Below, in pieces: positions 9,381 through 17,249 of a stretch of DNA of 64,000 nt. A program made the translations under genes and the position numbers. The notes beneath the pieces were generated by a model. The model was not told where the DNA came from and did not search any database. It saw only the letters and a program-made list of their open reading frames with translations. The stretch covers positions 62,001 to 126,000 of the forward strand of contig CAJUJO010000002.1 in the NCBI GenBank assembly GCA_910586675.1, in the 5' to 3' direction. The DNA is from an uncultured Christensenellaceae bacterium (lineage in GTDB: Bacteria; Bacillota; Clostridia; Christensenellales; Borkfalkiaceae). How positions within the stretch are numbered: position 1 is the first letter of the stretch; each line of letters starts with the position of its first letter.

Positions 9381-10255
9381 AAGTGCTTTCGCGCGGACAA
9401 GGCTACAACTATCCCTGCGTGCTCCTTTTAGGCGGTTTCGACGGAATGCACGTAGGGCACCGTTCGCTCGTGCGGGCGGCGGAAAAATACGGCTGCGCAG
9501 CGGGTCTTACCTCCATGCGGGGGAACAAGCGGGGCGGCAACGTGTTTACCTTTCCCGAACGCGAATATATTTACAAAAATTTGGGTCTGGATTTCGTATA
9601 CGAGATCGACTTTTCCGAGGAGTTCCGCAACACCCCGCCCGAGAAATTCGCAGAGGAGCTGTTTTCCCTTTTTTCTCTTCGCGCCGTGATTTGCGGGGAG
9701 GATTTCCGCTTCGGCAAAGCCGCGGCGGGTACGCCGCAGTACTTAAAGAAAATTGCACCCTGCCCCGTGGAAGTGATTCCGCTCATGCGCGAGGGCGGAG
9801 AAAAGGTGGCGACTTCCCGCATGAAGGAGCTGATTTCTTCGGGGAACATGGCAGATCTGAACCGCTTCCTCTGCGGCGGGTATTTCGTGCAGGGCACGGT
9901 GGAGCACGGCAGGGGCGTAGGGGGCAAGACGCTCGGCTTTCCCACCGTGAACATAACCTTCCCGCGCGATAAATTTCCCGTAAAAGAGGGCGTTTACGGC
10001 GGAACCGTTCAAACGCCGTCGGGGGAATACCCCGCGATCGTCAACTTCGGCGCGCGCCCCACGTTCGGCGTAGAAGAAAGCAAGGTCGAGGCCTATCTCG
10101 ACGGATTTTCGGGCGATTTATACGGGGCGCTCATCCGCGTTTATCCGAAGGAATATTACCGTCCCGTGCAGAAATTCCCTTCCGCAAAGGAGCTTGAACG
10201 GCAGCTCGCGCGTGACGTAAAGCGGCTGCACGGAGGGCAAGGAGAAAAAGCGTGA
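9374..10255 (+). CDS. ribF: bifunctional riboflavin kinase / FAD synthetase
   Basis: 293 residues. FAD synthetase (nucleotidyltransferase) domain at the N-terminus with LLGGFDGMHVGHRSLV and CGEDFRFGK; riboflavin kinase domain from about residue 175 with GRGVGGKTLGFPTVNI and NFGARPTF. Makes FMN and FAD. The ATG at 9374 is preferred over the GTG at 9365 because GGCGGAG (9360-9365) is then eight bases upstream. Lies after truB as in many bacteria. Confidence 0.95.
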   Translation: MLKVLSRGQGYNYPCVLLLGGFDGMHVGHRSLVRAAEKYGCAAGLTSMRGNKRGGNVFTFPEREYIYKNLGLDFVYEIDFSEEFRNTPPEKFAEELFSLFSLRAVICGEDFRFGKAAAGTPQYLKKIAPCPVEVIPLMREGGEKVATSRMKELISSGNMADLNRFLCGGYFVQGTVEHGRGVGGKTLGFPTVNITFPRDKFPVKEGVYGGTVQTPSGEYPAIVNFGARPTFGVEESKVEAYLDGFSGDLYGALIRVYPKEYYRPVQKFPSAKELERQLARDVKRLHGGQGEKA

Positions 10256-10890
10256 ATTACAAACAACTGCCCGAAGGGTACGCGTTCAAAGAAACGATCG
10301 ACCTTTCGGAAAACAAGAAAATATTCTGGACGGTCAACGGCGCGAGCATCGTTATTGCCGTCTTGATGGTCGTCGCGGGCTGGCTCATTTGGCCGCTTAA
10401 TTCCGTTACGACGGGTTGGAGCTTAATGTCGCTCATTCCCGTCGCCGTTGCAATCGTGGGGTACTTTATTTACCTTATTTTGCACGAAGCGGTGCACGGC
10501 GTTTTTATGTTTATCTTTTCGCATACCAAGGTCAAATTCGGTTTTAAGAAGATCTACGCCTATGCGGGAAGTAAAGCCTATTTCGATAAAAAGAGTTATA
10601 TTGTCATCGGGCTTGCTCCCGTCGTGCTATGGGGGATTGTTCTTGCCGTGCTCAATATCTTTTACAACTCGGGCATGTGGTTCTGGGTTATCTGGTTTAT
10701 CCAGATCGGAAACATCGGCGGGGCGACGGGCGACGTATACGTAACTTACCGCATGATCCGTGCGCCCAAGGACGTGCTCGTGCAGGATTCCGGCGTGAGT
10801 ATGGACGTATATTACAGGGAGAGCGGCGCGGCGGAAGCGGAAACGCCCGCGCAGGAGAAAGCGTTCCCCGCGGAGGAAAATAATGATTAA
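10252..10890 (+). CDS. DUF3267 putative zincin-like membrane protein
   Basis: 212 residues from a GTG that overlaps the ribF stop. About four membrane segments. The second carries a zinc-protease-like HEAVHG motif (LILHEAVHGVFMFIF); a later GLAPVVLWGIV helix and the GNIGGATGDVY segment resemble DUF3267 / YhaJ-like 'putative zincin' proteins. Substrate unknown. Tail is charged and probably cytoplasmic. Function is inferred only from the HExxH motif. Confidence 0.7.
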   Translation: MNYKQLPEGYAFKETIDLSENKKIFWTVNGASIVIAVLMVVAGWLIWPLNSVTTGWSLMSLIPVAVAIVGYFIYLILHEAVHGVFMFIFSHTKVKFGFKKIYAYAGSKAYFDKKSYIVIGLAPVVLWGIVLAVLNIFYNSGMWFWVIWFIQIGNIGGATGDVYVTYRMIRAPKDVLVQDSGVSMDVYYRESGAAEAETPAQEKAFPAEENND

Positions 10891-11749
10891 ATTCGGCCCG
10901 AGCGGCAACTGTGAAAGCTTTTACTCGGAAGGAAATTCTCATACCGAACAGGCGGCGCTCTTCGTAAAAAACAGGGGGCTCGACTGCTTTGAATACTCCT
11001 TCGGGCGGGGCGTGAACATGGGGGAGGCAAAGGCGATTTCCATCGGCGAAGCCTTCCGCGAACAGGGCGTGGAGATTTCCGTTCATGCGCCCTATTATAT
11101 CAACTTCGCCAACCCCGAAACGGAAGCCGCGCAGAAGTCTTTCGGATACGTGCTTGACAGCGGTAAAATGCTCAAACTCATGGGCGGCAAGCGGTGCGTG
11201 TTTCACCCCGCCGCGCAGGGTAAGGACGAGCGCGACACCGCCGTCTCCCGCACGGAGGAACGCTTAAAAACACTGCGCGATTACATTTATCTGAACGACA
11301 TGCAGGATCTCATGTTCTGCCCCGAAACGATGGGCAAGCTCGCGCAGATCGGCACGGTAGAGGAGATCACGCGCTTTTGTGAGATAGACTCCGTATTCAC
11401 GCCGTGCGTGGACTTCGGGCACGTCAACGCGCGCGGGCAAGGCTGTTTGAAGACGGCGCGCGATTACCGCGACATGCTGGAATACATGCTCGGAAGATTG
11501 GGATACGAGCGCATGAAGCACTTTCACGCGCACTTTTCCAAAATCATGTATTCGGCAAAGGGGGAAGTCAAGCACCTTACGTTTGCCGATACGGTGTTCG
11601 GACCCGAATTCGAGCCTCTCGCCGAAGCGCTCTGCGCGCTGAATTTGGAACCGTATATCGTGAGCGAATCGGACGGCACGCAGGCGGAGGACGCGCTCGC
11701 CATGAAGCAAATTTATGCGGCGGAGAAAGTCGCTTCCGCACGGAAATAA
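10883..11749 (+). CDS. endonuclease IV-like TIM-barrel protein (AP endonuclease family 2)
   Basis: 288 residues; xylose-isomerase-like TIM barrel of the Nfo type. Likely metal ligands lie in SVHAPYYIN, CVFHPAA, CPETMGK, CVDFGHVNARG and HFHAHFSK, and an acidic residue in IVSESDG. True endonuclease IV has a DxHxN-type motif after the HFHAHFSK position; here the equivalent stretch reads KHLTFADTVFGPE, so the third zinc site may differ. Could be an apurinic-site endonuclease or a sugar-phosphate isomerase relative. Start overlaps the DUF3267 stop; last gene of the ispG-to-ribF transcription unit. Confidence 0.75.
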   Translation: MIKFGPSGNCESFYSEGNSHTEQAALFVKNRGLDCFEYSFGRGVNMGEAKAISIGEAFREQGVEISVHAPYYINFANPETEAAQKSFGYVLDSGKMLKLMGGKRCVFHPAAQGKDERDTAVSRTEERLKTLRDYIYLNDMQDLMFCPETMGKLAQIGTVEEITRFCEIDSVFTPCVDFGHVNARGQGCLKTARDYRDMLEYMLGRLGYERMKHFHAHFSKIMYSAKGEVKHLTFADTVFGPEFEPLAEALCALNLEPYIVSESDGTQAEDALAMKQIYAAEKVASARK

Positions 11750-11769
11750 GATTTCTTTTTTGAAAAACG

Positions 11770-11798
11770 TTGACTTAGCGGCAGCGTTTTGGTATAAT
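11770..11798 (+). promoter_or_regulatory. strong promoter giving an apparently leaderless mRNA
   Basis: TTGACT (11770-11775), exact 17-base spacer, TATAAT (11793-11798). The predicted start nucleotide, seven bases after the -10 box, is the A of ATG 11805. There is no Shine-Dalgarno sequence upstream of that ATG. Confidence 0.8.
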
Positions 11799-11804
11799 AT
11801 GGCT

Positions 11805-12860
11805 ATGCTTTCGGAAAAATTGCGCAAAATTTATACGGAGACGGGCGCGGACGCCCTTTATACCGAGTGCGATTATCTGCGGCGCTACCTTACGGGCTTT
11901 TATTCCACGGACGGCTACGTGATAACGGATGCGGATAAATGCGTATACGTTGCCGACAGCCGATATTTCGAGGCGGCGGAAAAGAATCTCCGCGGGAGCG
12001 GGATAGAAGTCGTCCTCGGCGGAAAAGACGTTGCATACGAGCTTTTGCGCGGATATAAAACGCTGGGGATTCCCTTTCCTATCGTGAGCGTTTCCGCTTC
12101 GTGCGAGCTGACGGACGCGGGATACGGCTTAAAAGACAGCATGCCCGCATTCCAAACCGCCATGATTGTCAAGAGCGGGGAGGAGATTGCGCACGTCCGC
12201 AGGGCATGCGAAATCGCGGAAGAAGCGTTTTTATTGCTTTTGCCCGAGCTCAAAGAAGGCATGACGGAATCGGAAGCGGCGGCACTTCTCGAATATAACA
12301 TGAGGAAGTTGGGCGCTTCGGGAACGTCGTTCGATACCATTTGCGCGTTCGGCGCGAACGGCAGCGTTCCGCACTATGAAACGGGCAATTGCAAGCTGAA
12401 ATTCGGCGATATCGTCCTTATCGATTTCGGGTGCAAGGTGAACGGTTACTGTTCGGATATCACGCGTACCTTTTTATTCGGCGACGATAAAAAGCACGGA
12501 GATTTCAAGAAGGCGTACGCCGAAGTCTACGCGGCGCACGAGTTGGTCAAAGAAAAGCTCACGGCAGGCATGACGGGGCGCGAAGCGGACGAAATCGCGC
12601 GCGGCTATCTTCGCAAAGCGGGGCTCGACCGATATTTCACCCATTCGCTGGGGCACGGCATCGGACTGAACATTCACGAAAAACCCAACCTTTCGCCCCG
12701 TTCGGAAGGAAAGCTCTTAAACGGCATGGTCTTTTCGGACGAGCCGGGCGTGTACCTCGCGGGAGAGTTCGGGATCCGAATCGAGGACAGCGTGATGCTC
12801 AAAGACGGAAAAGTCGTTTCTTTCATGAATAAGACGGAAAGAAACCTTGTAATATTATAA
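11805..12860 (+). CDS. M24B Xaa-Pro aminopeptidase-like protein
   Basis: 351 residues. Creatinase-like N-terminal domain (about 1-115), then the pita-bread metallopeptidase fold with ligands in LIDFGCKVNGYCSDITRTF (two Asp), SLGHGIGLNIHEKP (His), SDEPGVYL (Glu) and GIRIEDSV (Glu). Releases N-terminal residues next to proline from peptides. ATG 11799 and 11805 are both in frame; the promoter places the RNA 5' end at 11805. Followed 23 bases later by efp, as in many Firmicutes. Confidence 0.9.
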   Translation: MLSEKLRKIYTETGADALYTECDYLRRYLTGFYSTDGYVITDADKCVYVADSRYFEAAEKNLRGSGIEVVLGGKDVAYELLRGYKTLGIPFPIVSVSASCELTDAGYGLKDSMPAFQTAMIVKSGEEIAHVRRACEIAEEAFLLLLPELKEGMTESEAAALLEYNMRKLGASGTSFDTICAFGANGSVPHYETGNCKLKFGDIVLIDFGCKVNGYCSDITRTFLFGDDKKHGDFKKAYAEVYAAHELVKEKLTAGMTGREADEIARGYLRKAGLDRYFTHSLGHGIGLNIHEKPNLSPRSEGKLLNGMVFSDEPGVYLAGEFGIRIEDSVMLKDGKVVSFMNKTERNLVIL

Positions 12861-12883
12861 AATAATGAAGGAGAAACATTCAT

Positions 12884-13447
12884 ATGGCACAGATTTTGGC
12901 AGGCGACATCAGAAAGGGCGCTACGTTCGAATATAAGAACGGCGTTTATACCGTTACCGAATTCCAGCACGTGAAACCGGGCAAGGGCGCGGCGTTCGTC
13001 CGCTGCACGCTCAAAAATGTCGTAACGGGGCAGGTCCTTTCGGACGAAACGTTCAACCCCACGGCGAAGTTGGAAACGGCGCAGGTCGAAACCAAGAAGA
13101 TGACCTATTCCTATACGGACGGCGAATTCTACTACTTCATGGACGAAGAATTCAACCTCACGCCCCTCAACCTCAGCCAGGTGGAGGACGCTCTCCGTTA
13201 TATCCGCGAGAACGATTCCGTTACCGTGAAATTCCTTTACGGAAACGCATTCTCCGTCGATCCCGAAAACTTTGTCGAACTGAAAGTCGTCGAAGCGGAG
13301 CCCGGCGTGCGCGGCAACACCGCGACCAACGTAACCAAGGCGGCGAAGGTGGAAACGGGCGCGACATTCCAGGTTCCCATGTTCGTGGAAGAGGGCGACA
13401 CAATCCGCATCGACACCCGCACGGGCGAGTACATGAGCCGCGTATAA
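12884..13447 (+). CDS. efp: elongation factor P
   Basis: 187 residues, three OB-like domains. The loop [17 protein letters not shown] in domain I contains the modifiable-tip region, here KPGKGAAF. The C-terminal domain has the RTGEYMSRV ending (signature region [20 protein letters not shown]). Relieves ribosome stalling at polyproline; useful here because infB and the 58 kb protein are proline-rich. Strong GAAGGAGAAA ribosome binding site. The dtd start is two bases after the stop. Confidence 0.96.
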   Translation: MAQILAGDIRKGATFEYKNGVYTVTEFQHVKPGKGAAFVRCTLKNVVTGQVLSDETFNPTAKLETAQVETKKMTYSYTDGEFYYFMDEEFNLTPLNLSQVEDALRYIRENDSVTVKFLYGNAFSVDPENFVELKVVEAEPGVRGNTATNVTKAAKVETGATFQVPMFVEEGDTIRIDTRTGEYMSRV

Positions 13448-13449
13448 TA

Positions 13450-13887
13450 ATGAAATTGGTAGCGCAGAAAGTAAGCGGCGCTTCTTTGAAGGTAGACGGT
13501 AAGCTCGTGTCCGAGATCGGACGCGGGCTCGTCGTTTACTTCGGCGTAAAAGTCGGCGATACGCAGGCGCAGGCGGAAAGGTGCGCGGAGAAGATCGCCG
13601 CGCTCCGCGTTTTTCCCGACGAAGCGGGTAAGATGAATTTATCCGTTTCGGACGTAAAGGGCGAGGTGCTGTTCGTTTCGCAGTTCACGCTGTACGGCGA
13701 CGCGCGTAAGGGCAACCGCCCCAGCTTTACCGAAGCCGAGCGCCCCGAACGCGCCGCCGAGCTCTATGAATTTGCGGCGGAAAAGCTCCTCGCCCGCGGC
13801 GTTCCCGTAAAAAAAGGCGTATTCGGCGCGGACATGCAGATTACGCAGACGAACGAGGGCCCCGTTACCATAGTTTACGAAATATAG
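13450..13887 (+). CDS. dtd: D-aminoacyl-tRNA deacylase
   Basis: 145 residues. Family motifs: SQFTLYGDARKGNRPSF (the substrate pocket) and near the C-terminus NEGPVTIVYEI, corresponding to the usual NxGPVT Gly-cisPro motif; the common NDGPVT reads NEGPVT here. Removes D-amino acids (and glycine mischarged on tRNA-Ala). Lies between efp and a metallohydrolase in one transcription unit. Confidence 0.94.
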   Translation: MKLVAQKVSGASLKVDGKLVSEIGRGLVVYFGVKVGDTQAQAERCAEKIAALRVFPDEAGKMNLSVSDVKGEVLFVSQFTLYGDARKGNRPSFTEAERPERAAELYEFAAEKLLARGVPVKKGVFGADMQITQTNEGPVTIVYEI

Positions 13888-13896
13888 GACGAAACG

Positions 13897-14733
13897 ATGA
13901 AGATAACCTATCTCGGAACGGGCGCGGCGGAGGGGATTCCCGCGTTGTTTTGTAATTGCGAATATTGCAGGGGGGCGCGCGCCCGCGGGGGAAGGGAGAT
14001 ACGTTCCCGCGCACAGACGCTCATCGACGGCGAGCTTTCGCTCGATTTTCCGCCCGATTGCTTTTATCATTCTGCATTGCTCGGCGCAGACCTTTCCGCC
14101 GTGAAATATCTGCTCGTAACCCATTCGCATATGGATCACTTTTACGCGCACGATTTTATTCTGCGCGGCTATAAATACGCGCGAAACATGACGGCGCCCG
14201 CCCTCGAAATTTTCGGAAACGAAGAGGTCGCCGAGGTATTTGCGGAGTGTACCCGTAGGGAGCTGCGCTCCGACGTTGCGGCGCATATCGCTGTGCGCGT
14301 AGTCGAAAAGTTTACGCCGTTTCTCTTCGGGAAATATACCGCCGTCGCGCTGCCTGCGCGGCACACGTCAAAGGAGCCGTTCGTCTACCTCGTCGAAAAG
14401 GGCGGCAAGCGCGTGCTTCATTTATGCGATACGGGACTATTGCCCGAGGAAACGTACGAATATCTTTCGGGAATTGAAACTCCCGTCGATTTAATCACGC
14501 TCGACTGTACGTTTTTACGGGAGGAGAGCGATACGCCGCGGCGGCATATGGGCTTGGAGGACAATAAAAAAACGCTTCGCCGTTTGGAAGAGATGGGACT
14601 TGCAAACGCGCATACGAAAAAGGTAATCACTCACTTTTCCCATAACGCGGCGCCATCGCCGCAGAGCTTGCGCCGCGCGGAAGAGGAGTACGGCTATATC
14701 GCCGCATACGACGGCATGTCGTTGGACATATAA
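13897..14733 (+). CDS. PhnP-like metallo-beta-lactamase-fold hydrolase
   Basis: 278 residues. The metal motif is THSHMDHFYAHD with further ligands in PARHTS and LCDTG. The cysteine-rich loop CNCEYCRGARARGG near the N-terminus resembles the structural zinc site of PhnP and related cyclic-phosphate phosphodiesterases. The specific substrate is not evident; no other phosphonate genes are near. Last gene of the pepP-efp-dtd unit, before a terminator. Confidence 0.8.
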   Translation: MKITYLGTGAAEGIPALFCNCEYCRGARARGGREIRSRAQTLIDGELSLDFPPDCFYHSALLGADLSAVKYLLVTHSHMDHFYAHDFILRGYKYARNMTAPALEIFGNEEVAEVFAECTRRELRSDVAAHIAVRVVEKFTPFLFGKYTAVALPARHTSKEPFVYLVEKGGKRVLHLCDTGLLPEETYEYLSGIETPVDLITLDCTFLREESDTPRRHMGLEDNKKTLRRLEEMGLANAHTKKVITHFSHNAAPSPQSLRRAEEEYGYIAAYDGMSLDI

Positions 14734-14740
14734 GAGTAAG

Positions 14741-14768
14741 AAAAAGCACCGCATATGCGGTGCTTTTT
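14741..14768. terminator. bidirectional intrinsic terminator
   Basis: Perfect 28-base palindrome: AAAAAGCACCGCAT (14741-14754) and ATGCGGTGCTTTTT (14755-14768). Placed between the convergent metallohydrolase (+) and XRE (-) genes; it overlaps the XRE stop codon. Confidence 0.9.
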
Positions 14769-14976
14769 ATACGTAATCGACGAGCCCTAAAAGATAATCG
14801 GCGGATACGTTGAAATACCGAGCGATTTTCATTAGGGATTCAAAATCGGGTTCCCGTATGCCTTTTTCCCAATTGCTTACCGTGCGTTGGTCAACCGAGA
14901 GGGCGTTTGCCAATTCCGCTTGGGTAAGAGAATTGTCTAATCGCAATTCTTTTAATCTTTGTGCGAACTTAACCAT
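14767..14976 (-). CDS. small XRE-family transcriptional repressor
   Basis: 69 residues, a single helix-turn-helix domain of the phage Cro/CI type: LTQAELANALSVDQRTVSNW is the recognition region and FNVSADYLLGLVD the conserved tail. The size implies a bare DNA-binding domain. Its upstream region holds a 13-bp inverted repeat that overlaps the -35 box of a divergent promoter, suggesting it represses that promoter and itself. Confidence 0.85.
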   Translation of the reverse strand: MVKFAQRLKELRLDNSLTQAELANALSVDQRTVSNWEKGIREPDFESLMKIARYFNVSADYLLGLVDYV

Positions 14977-14977
14977 A

Positions 14978-15012
14978 CAAGTATTTTACTTCAAAGTGTA
15001 GTAAAATACTTG
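14978..15012. promoter_or_regulatory. 13-bp inverted repeat, likely XRE operator
   Basis: CAAGTATTTTACT (14978-14990) and AGTAAAATACTTG (15000-15012) are perfect inverted arms around a nine-base centre. The site starts two bases from the XRE start codon and its right arm covers part of the divergent -35 box. Placement fits an autoregulatory operator; binding by the XRE protein is inferred. Confidence 0.6.
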
Positions 15013-15038
15013 ACATACCTCGGAATGAGGTATAGAAT
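15010..15038 (+). promoter_or_regulatory. promoter with internal inverted repeat, divergent from the XRE gene
   Basis: TTGACA (15010-15015), 17-base spacer, TAGAAT (15033-15038). The spacer carries a second inverted repeat, ATACCTC (15015-15021) and GAGGTAT (15027-15033), that occupies the space between the two boxes. It would drive the interrupted Cys-rich gene at 15070. Confidence 0.65.
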
Positions 15039-15069
15039 TGAAGAGCAAAAAATGATGGGAAGTTTTGCA

Positions 15070-15345
15070 ATGGAAAAGTTTGATAAAAAATGCGGGGATT
15101 GCAGGTATTATGTGTAACACTATTTCAAATGCGATACGCGTTTTATTCCCATACGGGGCAGCGGGCATTGCGCGTCGATATACCTCTGTAAATCTATACG
15201 GCCTACTACGGCAAGCGAATATGCCTGTACGTTGTGGGAACCCGCCGTAACGGACGAAAGTAAAAAGAGGATAGAGGACTGTTTGCGCGATACGGCAAAG
15301 CGGCTGACGGAAGTCGCGCAGATTTTAGAGGAATTGAACAGGTAA
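15070..15345 (+). pseudogene. small cysteine-rich (zinc-ribbon-like) protein gene with one in-frame TAA
   Basis: A 91-codon frame from ATG 15070 to TAA 15343 is open except for a single TAA at 15115-15117 (codon 16). Upstream it reads MEKFDKKCGDCRYYV; downstream HYFKCDTRFIPIRGSGHC, then cysteines in YLC and YACTLWEPA, and a helical tail ending in LTEVAQILEELNR. The two halves stay in one frame, and the CGDCRYY...HY...F...GHC...C..WEP pattern looks like one continuous metal-binding protein. A CAA (Gln) to TAA change would explain it. Preceded by its own promoter and followed by a strong terminator. Alternatives: sequencing error or translational readthrough. Confidence 0.65.
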
Positions 15346-15384
15346 AAAACGCCGCCCGCTTATTCAAAGCGGGCGGCGTTTTTT
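15344..15384. terminator. bidirectional intrinsic terminator
   Basis: Arms AAAAAACGCCGCCCGCTT (15344-15361) and AAGCGGGCGGCGTTTTTT (15367-15384), an 18-bp perfect stem with T runs on both strands. Separates the interrupted Cys-rich gene (+) from the YjdF-like gene (-). Confidence 0.92.
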
Positions 15385-16174
15385 ATTCGTTTGTTGCGTT
15401 ATCCGTCGGTTCTTCAAGGACGGGCTGTTTTTTCTTGCGCAGGCTTCGGAAGGCGAACAATTCCATGCGCTGCGGCTGTTTGATAAACAATACCGTCATA
15501 GGCACGAGGAACGCGACCGTTCCGATTAGGTTAACGATCATATCGCCCATAGTATCGACGATAGCGCTTCCGCGCCTGTCGTTTACGAGGTAAGTTCCGT
15601 CGGGGAAAGATTCTATAATGGCAGCCTTCCAACGCTGACAGTCGTACGAAGGAAACAGGGAATCCACCGTATATTCGTAAATTTCCCAAATATATCCCAC
15701 GGCAAGGGAAACGAGAAAACCGATAAAGATAACGGCAAGCACTTTTCGCGTGCCCGTCGGTTGGTTTTTAAGGAAGGCGAGCGCGACGCCCAGTCCTGCC
15801 GCGGAAAAAAGCACGCCGCTCAGCGTGTGCAGCACCTTATCCCACGCGGGAATCAGCTTATAAACGGCAAATACCGTGCCCATGGCGAGCGCCGCGAACG
15901 CGAATACCGAAAGGGCGATTTCCAAAGAAAGGGAAAATCTGACGCGCAGGATCAGCTCTGCGATATATACTGCCGACATCATAACGAGGCAGAGAAAGGA
16001 ATAAAACAAGCGGTGCTTGAAATCTGCGAAGTTTATCGCGCCTGCGCCATATTGCACAATACACATGATGACGCCGCCGACGAGCGCGGCAAAGAGCGCG
16101 CCCCACACGGCGAGCGCAGCGATGTTCCGCTTTTGCGAAAAGAAATTTTTTATTTTTGCAGGTGATTTTTCCAT
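15383..16174 (-). CDS. YjdF-like (DUF2238-type) polytopic membrane protein
   Basis: 263 residues from the ATG at 16174, chosen because CGGGAG lies seven bases upstream; an ATG eight codons earlier lacks this. About six transmembrane helices. Conserved-looking residues are in WDKVLHTLSGVLF, GYIWEIYEYTVD and DTMGDMIVNLIG, the pattern of YjdF/DUF2238 inner-membrane proteins (related to VanZ-like families). Function unknown. Transcribed alone. Confidence 0.6.
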   Translation of the reverse strand: MEKSPAKIKNFFSQKRNIAALAVWGALFAALVGGVIMCIVQYGAGAINFADFKHRLFYSFLCLVMMSAVYIAELILRVRFSLSLEIALSVFAFAALAMGTVFAVYKLIPAWDKVLHTLSGVLFSAAGLGVALAFLKNQPTGTRKVLAVIFIGFLVSLAVGYIWEIYEYTVDSLFPSYDCQRWKAAIIESFPDGTYLVNDRRGSAIVDTMGDMIVNLIGTVAFLVPMTVLFIKQPQRMELFAFRSLRKKKQPVLEEPTDNATNE

Positions 16175-16245
16175 GGCATACTCCCGAACGTTGTGCAAAT
16201 ATCTTATCGATTATATGACCGTAACATGTCGCATGTGTTTTCGCG

Positions 16246-16272
16246 GGGTGAAATTTCCGTGAAATTTCACCC
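16246..16272. promoter_or_regulatory. palindrome with two GAAATTTC boxes
   Basis: GGGTGAAATTTC (16246-16257), CGT, GAAATTTCACCC (16261-16272): perfect 12-bp arms. It contains two copies of the self-complementary octamer GAAATTTC whose starts are 11 bases apart. No T run follows on either strand, so a protein-binding site is more likely than a terminator. Confidence 0.55.
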
Positions 16273-16320
16273 GACTTTCTTATTATTGCGGAAGACAGCT
16301 GAAAAAACACGCAAAGCGGT

Positions 16321-16348
16321 TTACATTTCTTAAAAAAAAGTGTAGAAT
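16321..16348 (+). promoter_or_regulatory. candidate promoter of the patatin-comEC-aro operon
   Basis: TTACAT (16321-16326), 16-base spacer, TAGAAT (16343-16348) about 50 bases before the patatin start. Weak -35, acceptable -10. Confidence 0.5.
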
Positions 16349-16362
16349 AATAGATATTAGTG

Positions 16363-16380
16363 GAAGTTTCACGAAATTTC
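16363..16380. promoter_or_regulatory. second pair of GAAATTTC-type boxes
   Basis: GAAGTTTC (16363-16370) and GAAATTTC (16373-16380), starts 10 bases apart, just downstream of the candidate -10 box and 17 bases before the patatin ATG. Resembles the pair at 16250-16268 and may be an operator for the same regulator. Confidence 0.45.
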
Positions 16381-16397
16381 CTGAATAAGGAGCGCGC

Positions 16398-17249
16398 ATG
16401 GGTCTGTTTGCTCGGCTGAAAACTTTATTTTCCAAAAAGGGCAAAAAGAAATCTTTCACGCTCGGGCTGGCGCTCGGGAGCGGCGGTGCGAAGGGCATGG
16501 CGCACCTCGGCGCGCTCAAAGCATTCGAGGACGAGGGGATCAAGTTCGATATCGTAACGGGAACTTCCATCGGCTCTATCGTCGGCGCGCTGTACGTGAA
16601 GGGGTATTCCTCGGCGGACATGGCACAGATCGTAAATAATCTAAACGTAAAGGAATTTTCCAAAAATCTGCGCCCGTTTGCCGACCTCGGCTTTGCCGAA
16701 CGCTTTTTGGAAAACTACCTCGAAGGGGAAATATCCGATCTTCCCAAGCCCTTCGCGGCATGGGCGACGGACGGCGATACCAACGAGGGAGTGCTGCTCT
16801 CTTCGGGAAAGACGGCGCGCGCGCTCACCGCGTCGGCGGCGATCCCGCCCTTTTTCCGCAGTGTGGATATCGACGGGAAGAAGTTGTACGACGGCGCGTT
16901 CACCAACGCCGTGCCGGCGGACGTCTGCAAACAAATGGGCGCCGATTTCGTGATCGGAATCGACCTCGCGGCGTTTATCCGTTCCGACGAAGAGAAGAGC
17001 TTTGTAACGCGCTTCGTCGGTTCCGCGGTCAGTGCGTTTATCCCCGTGAAGTATAAAGAGGACTGTCGTTCCCGCGGGTACGACGCGGCGGACATCATGC
17101 TCCGCCCCAATCTCTACGGTTATCGCGCGACGGACGTCAACCGTCTCGCCGCGGCTAAAATGTACGAAATCGGCTATGCGGAAGCGCAGGCCCGTATGGG
17201 GGAGATCAAGCATGCGCTCGATGACGCAGGATACCGATTCATACGTTAA
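16398..17249 (+). CDS. patatin-like phospholipase (RssA/YlbK-type)
   Basis: 283 residues. Patatin catalytic motifs: oxyanion loop GSGGAKGMAHLGAL, nucleophile elbow GTSIGS, and the dyad Asp in YDGAFTNAVP. Probably cytoplasmic or membrane-associated lipid acyl hydrolase; substrate unknown. The N-terminus is short and basic. A paralogue lies at 35586. The 3' end overlaps the next gene by 38 bases. Under the GAAATTTC-box promoter region. Confidence 0.88.
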   Translation: MGLFARLKTLFSKKGKKKSFTLGLALGSGGAKGMAHLGALKAFEDEGIKFDIVTGTSIGSIVGALYVKGYSSADMAQIVNNLNVKEFSKNLRPFADLGFAERFLENYLEGEISDLPKPFAAWATDGDTNEGVLLSSGKTARALTASAAIPPFFRSVDIDGKKLYDGAFTNAVPADVCKQMGADFVIGIDLAAFIRSDEEKSFVTRFVGSAVSAFIPVKYKEDCRSRGYDAADIMLRPNLYGYRATDVNRLAAAKMYEIGYAEAQARMGEIKHALDDAGYRFIR

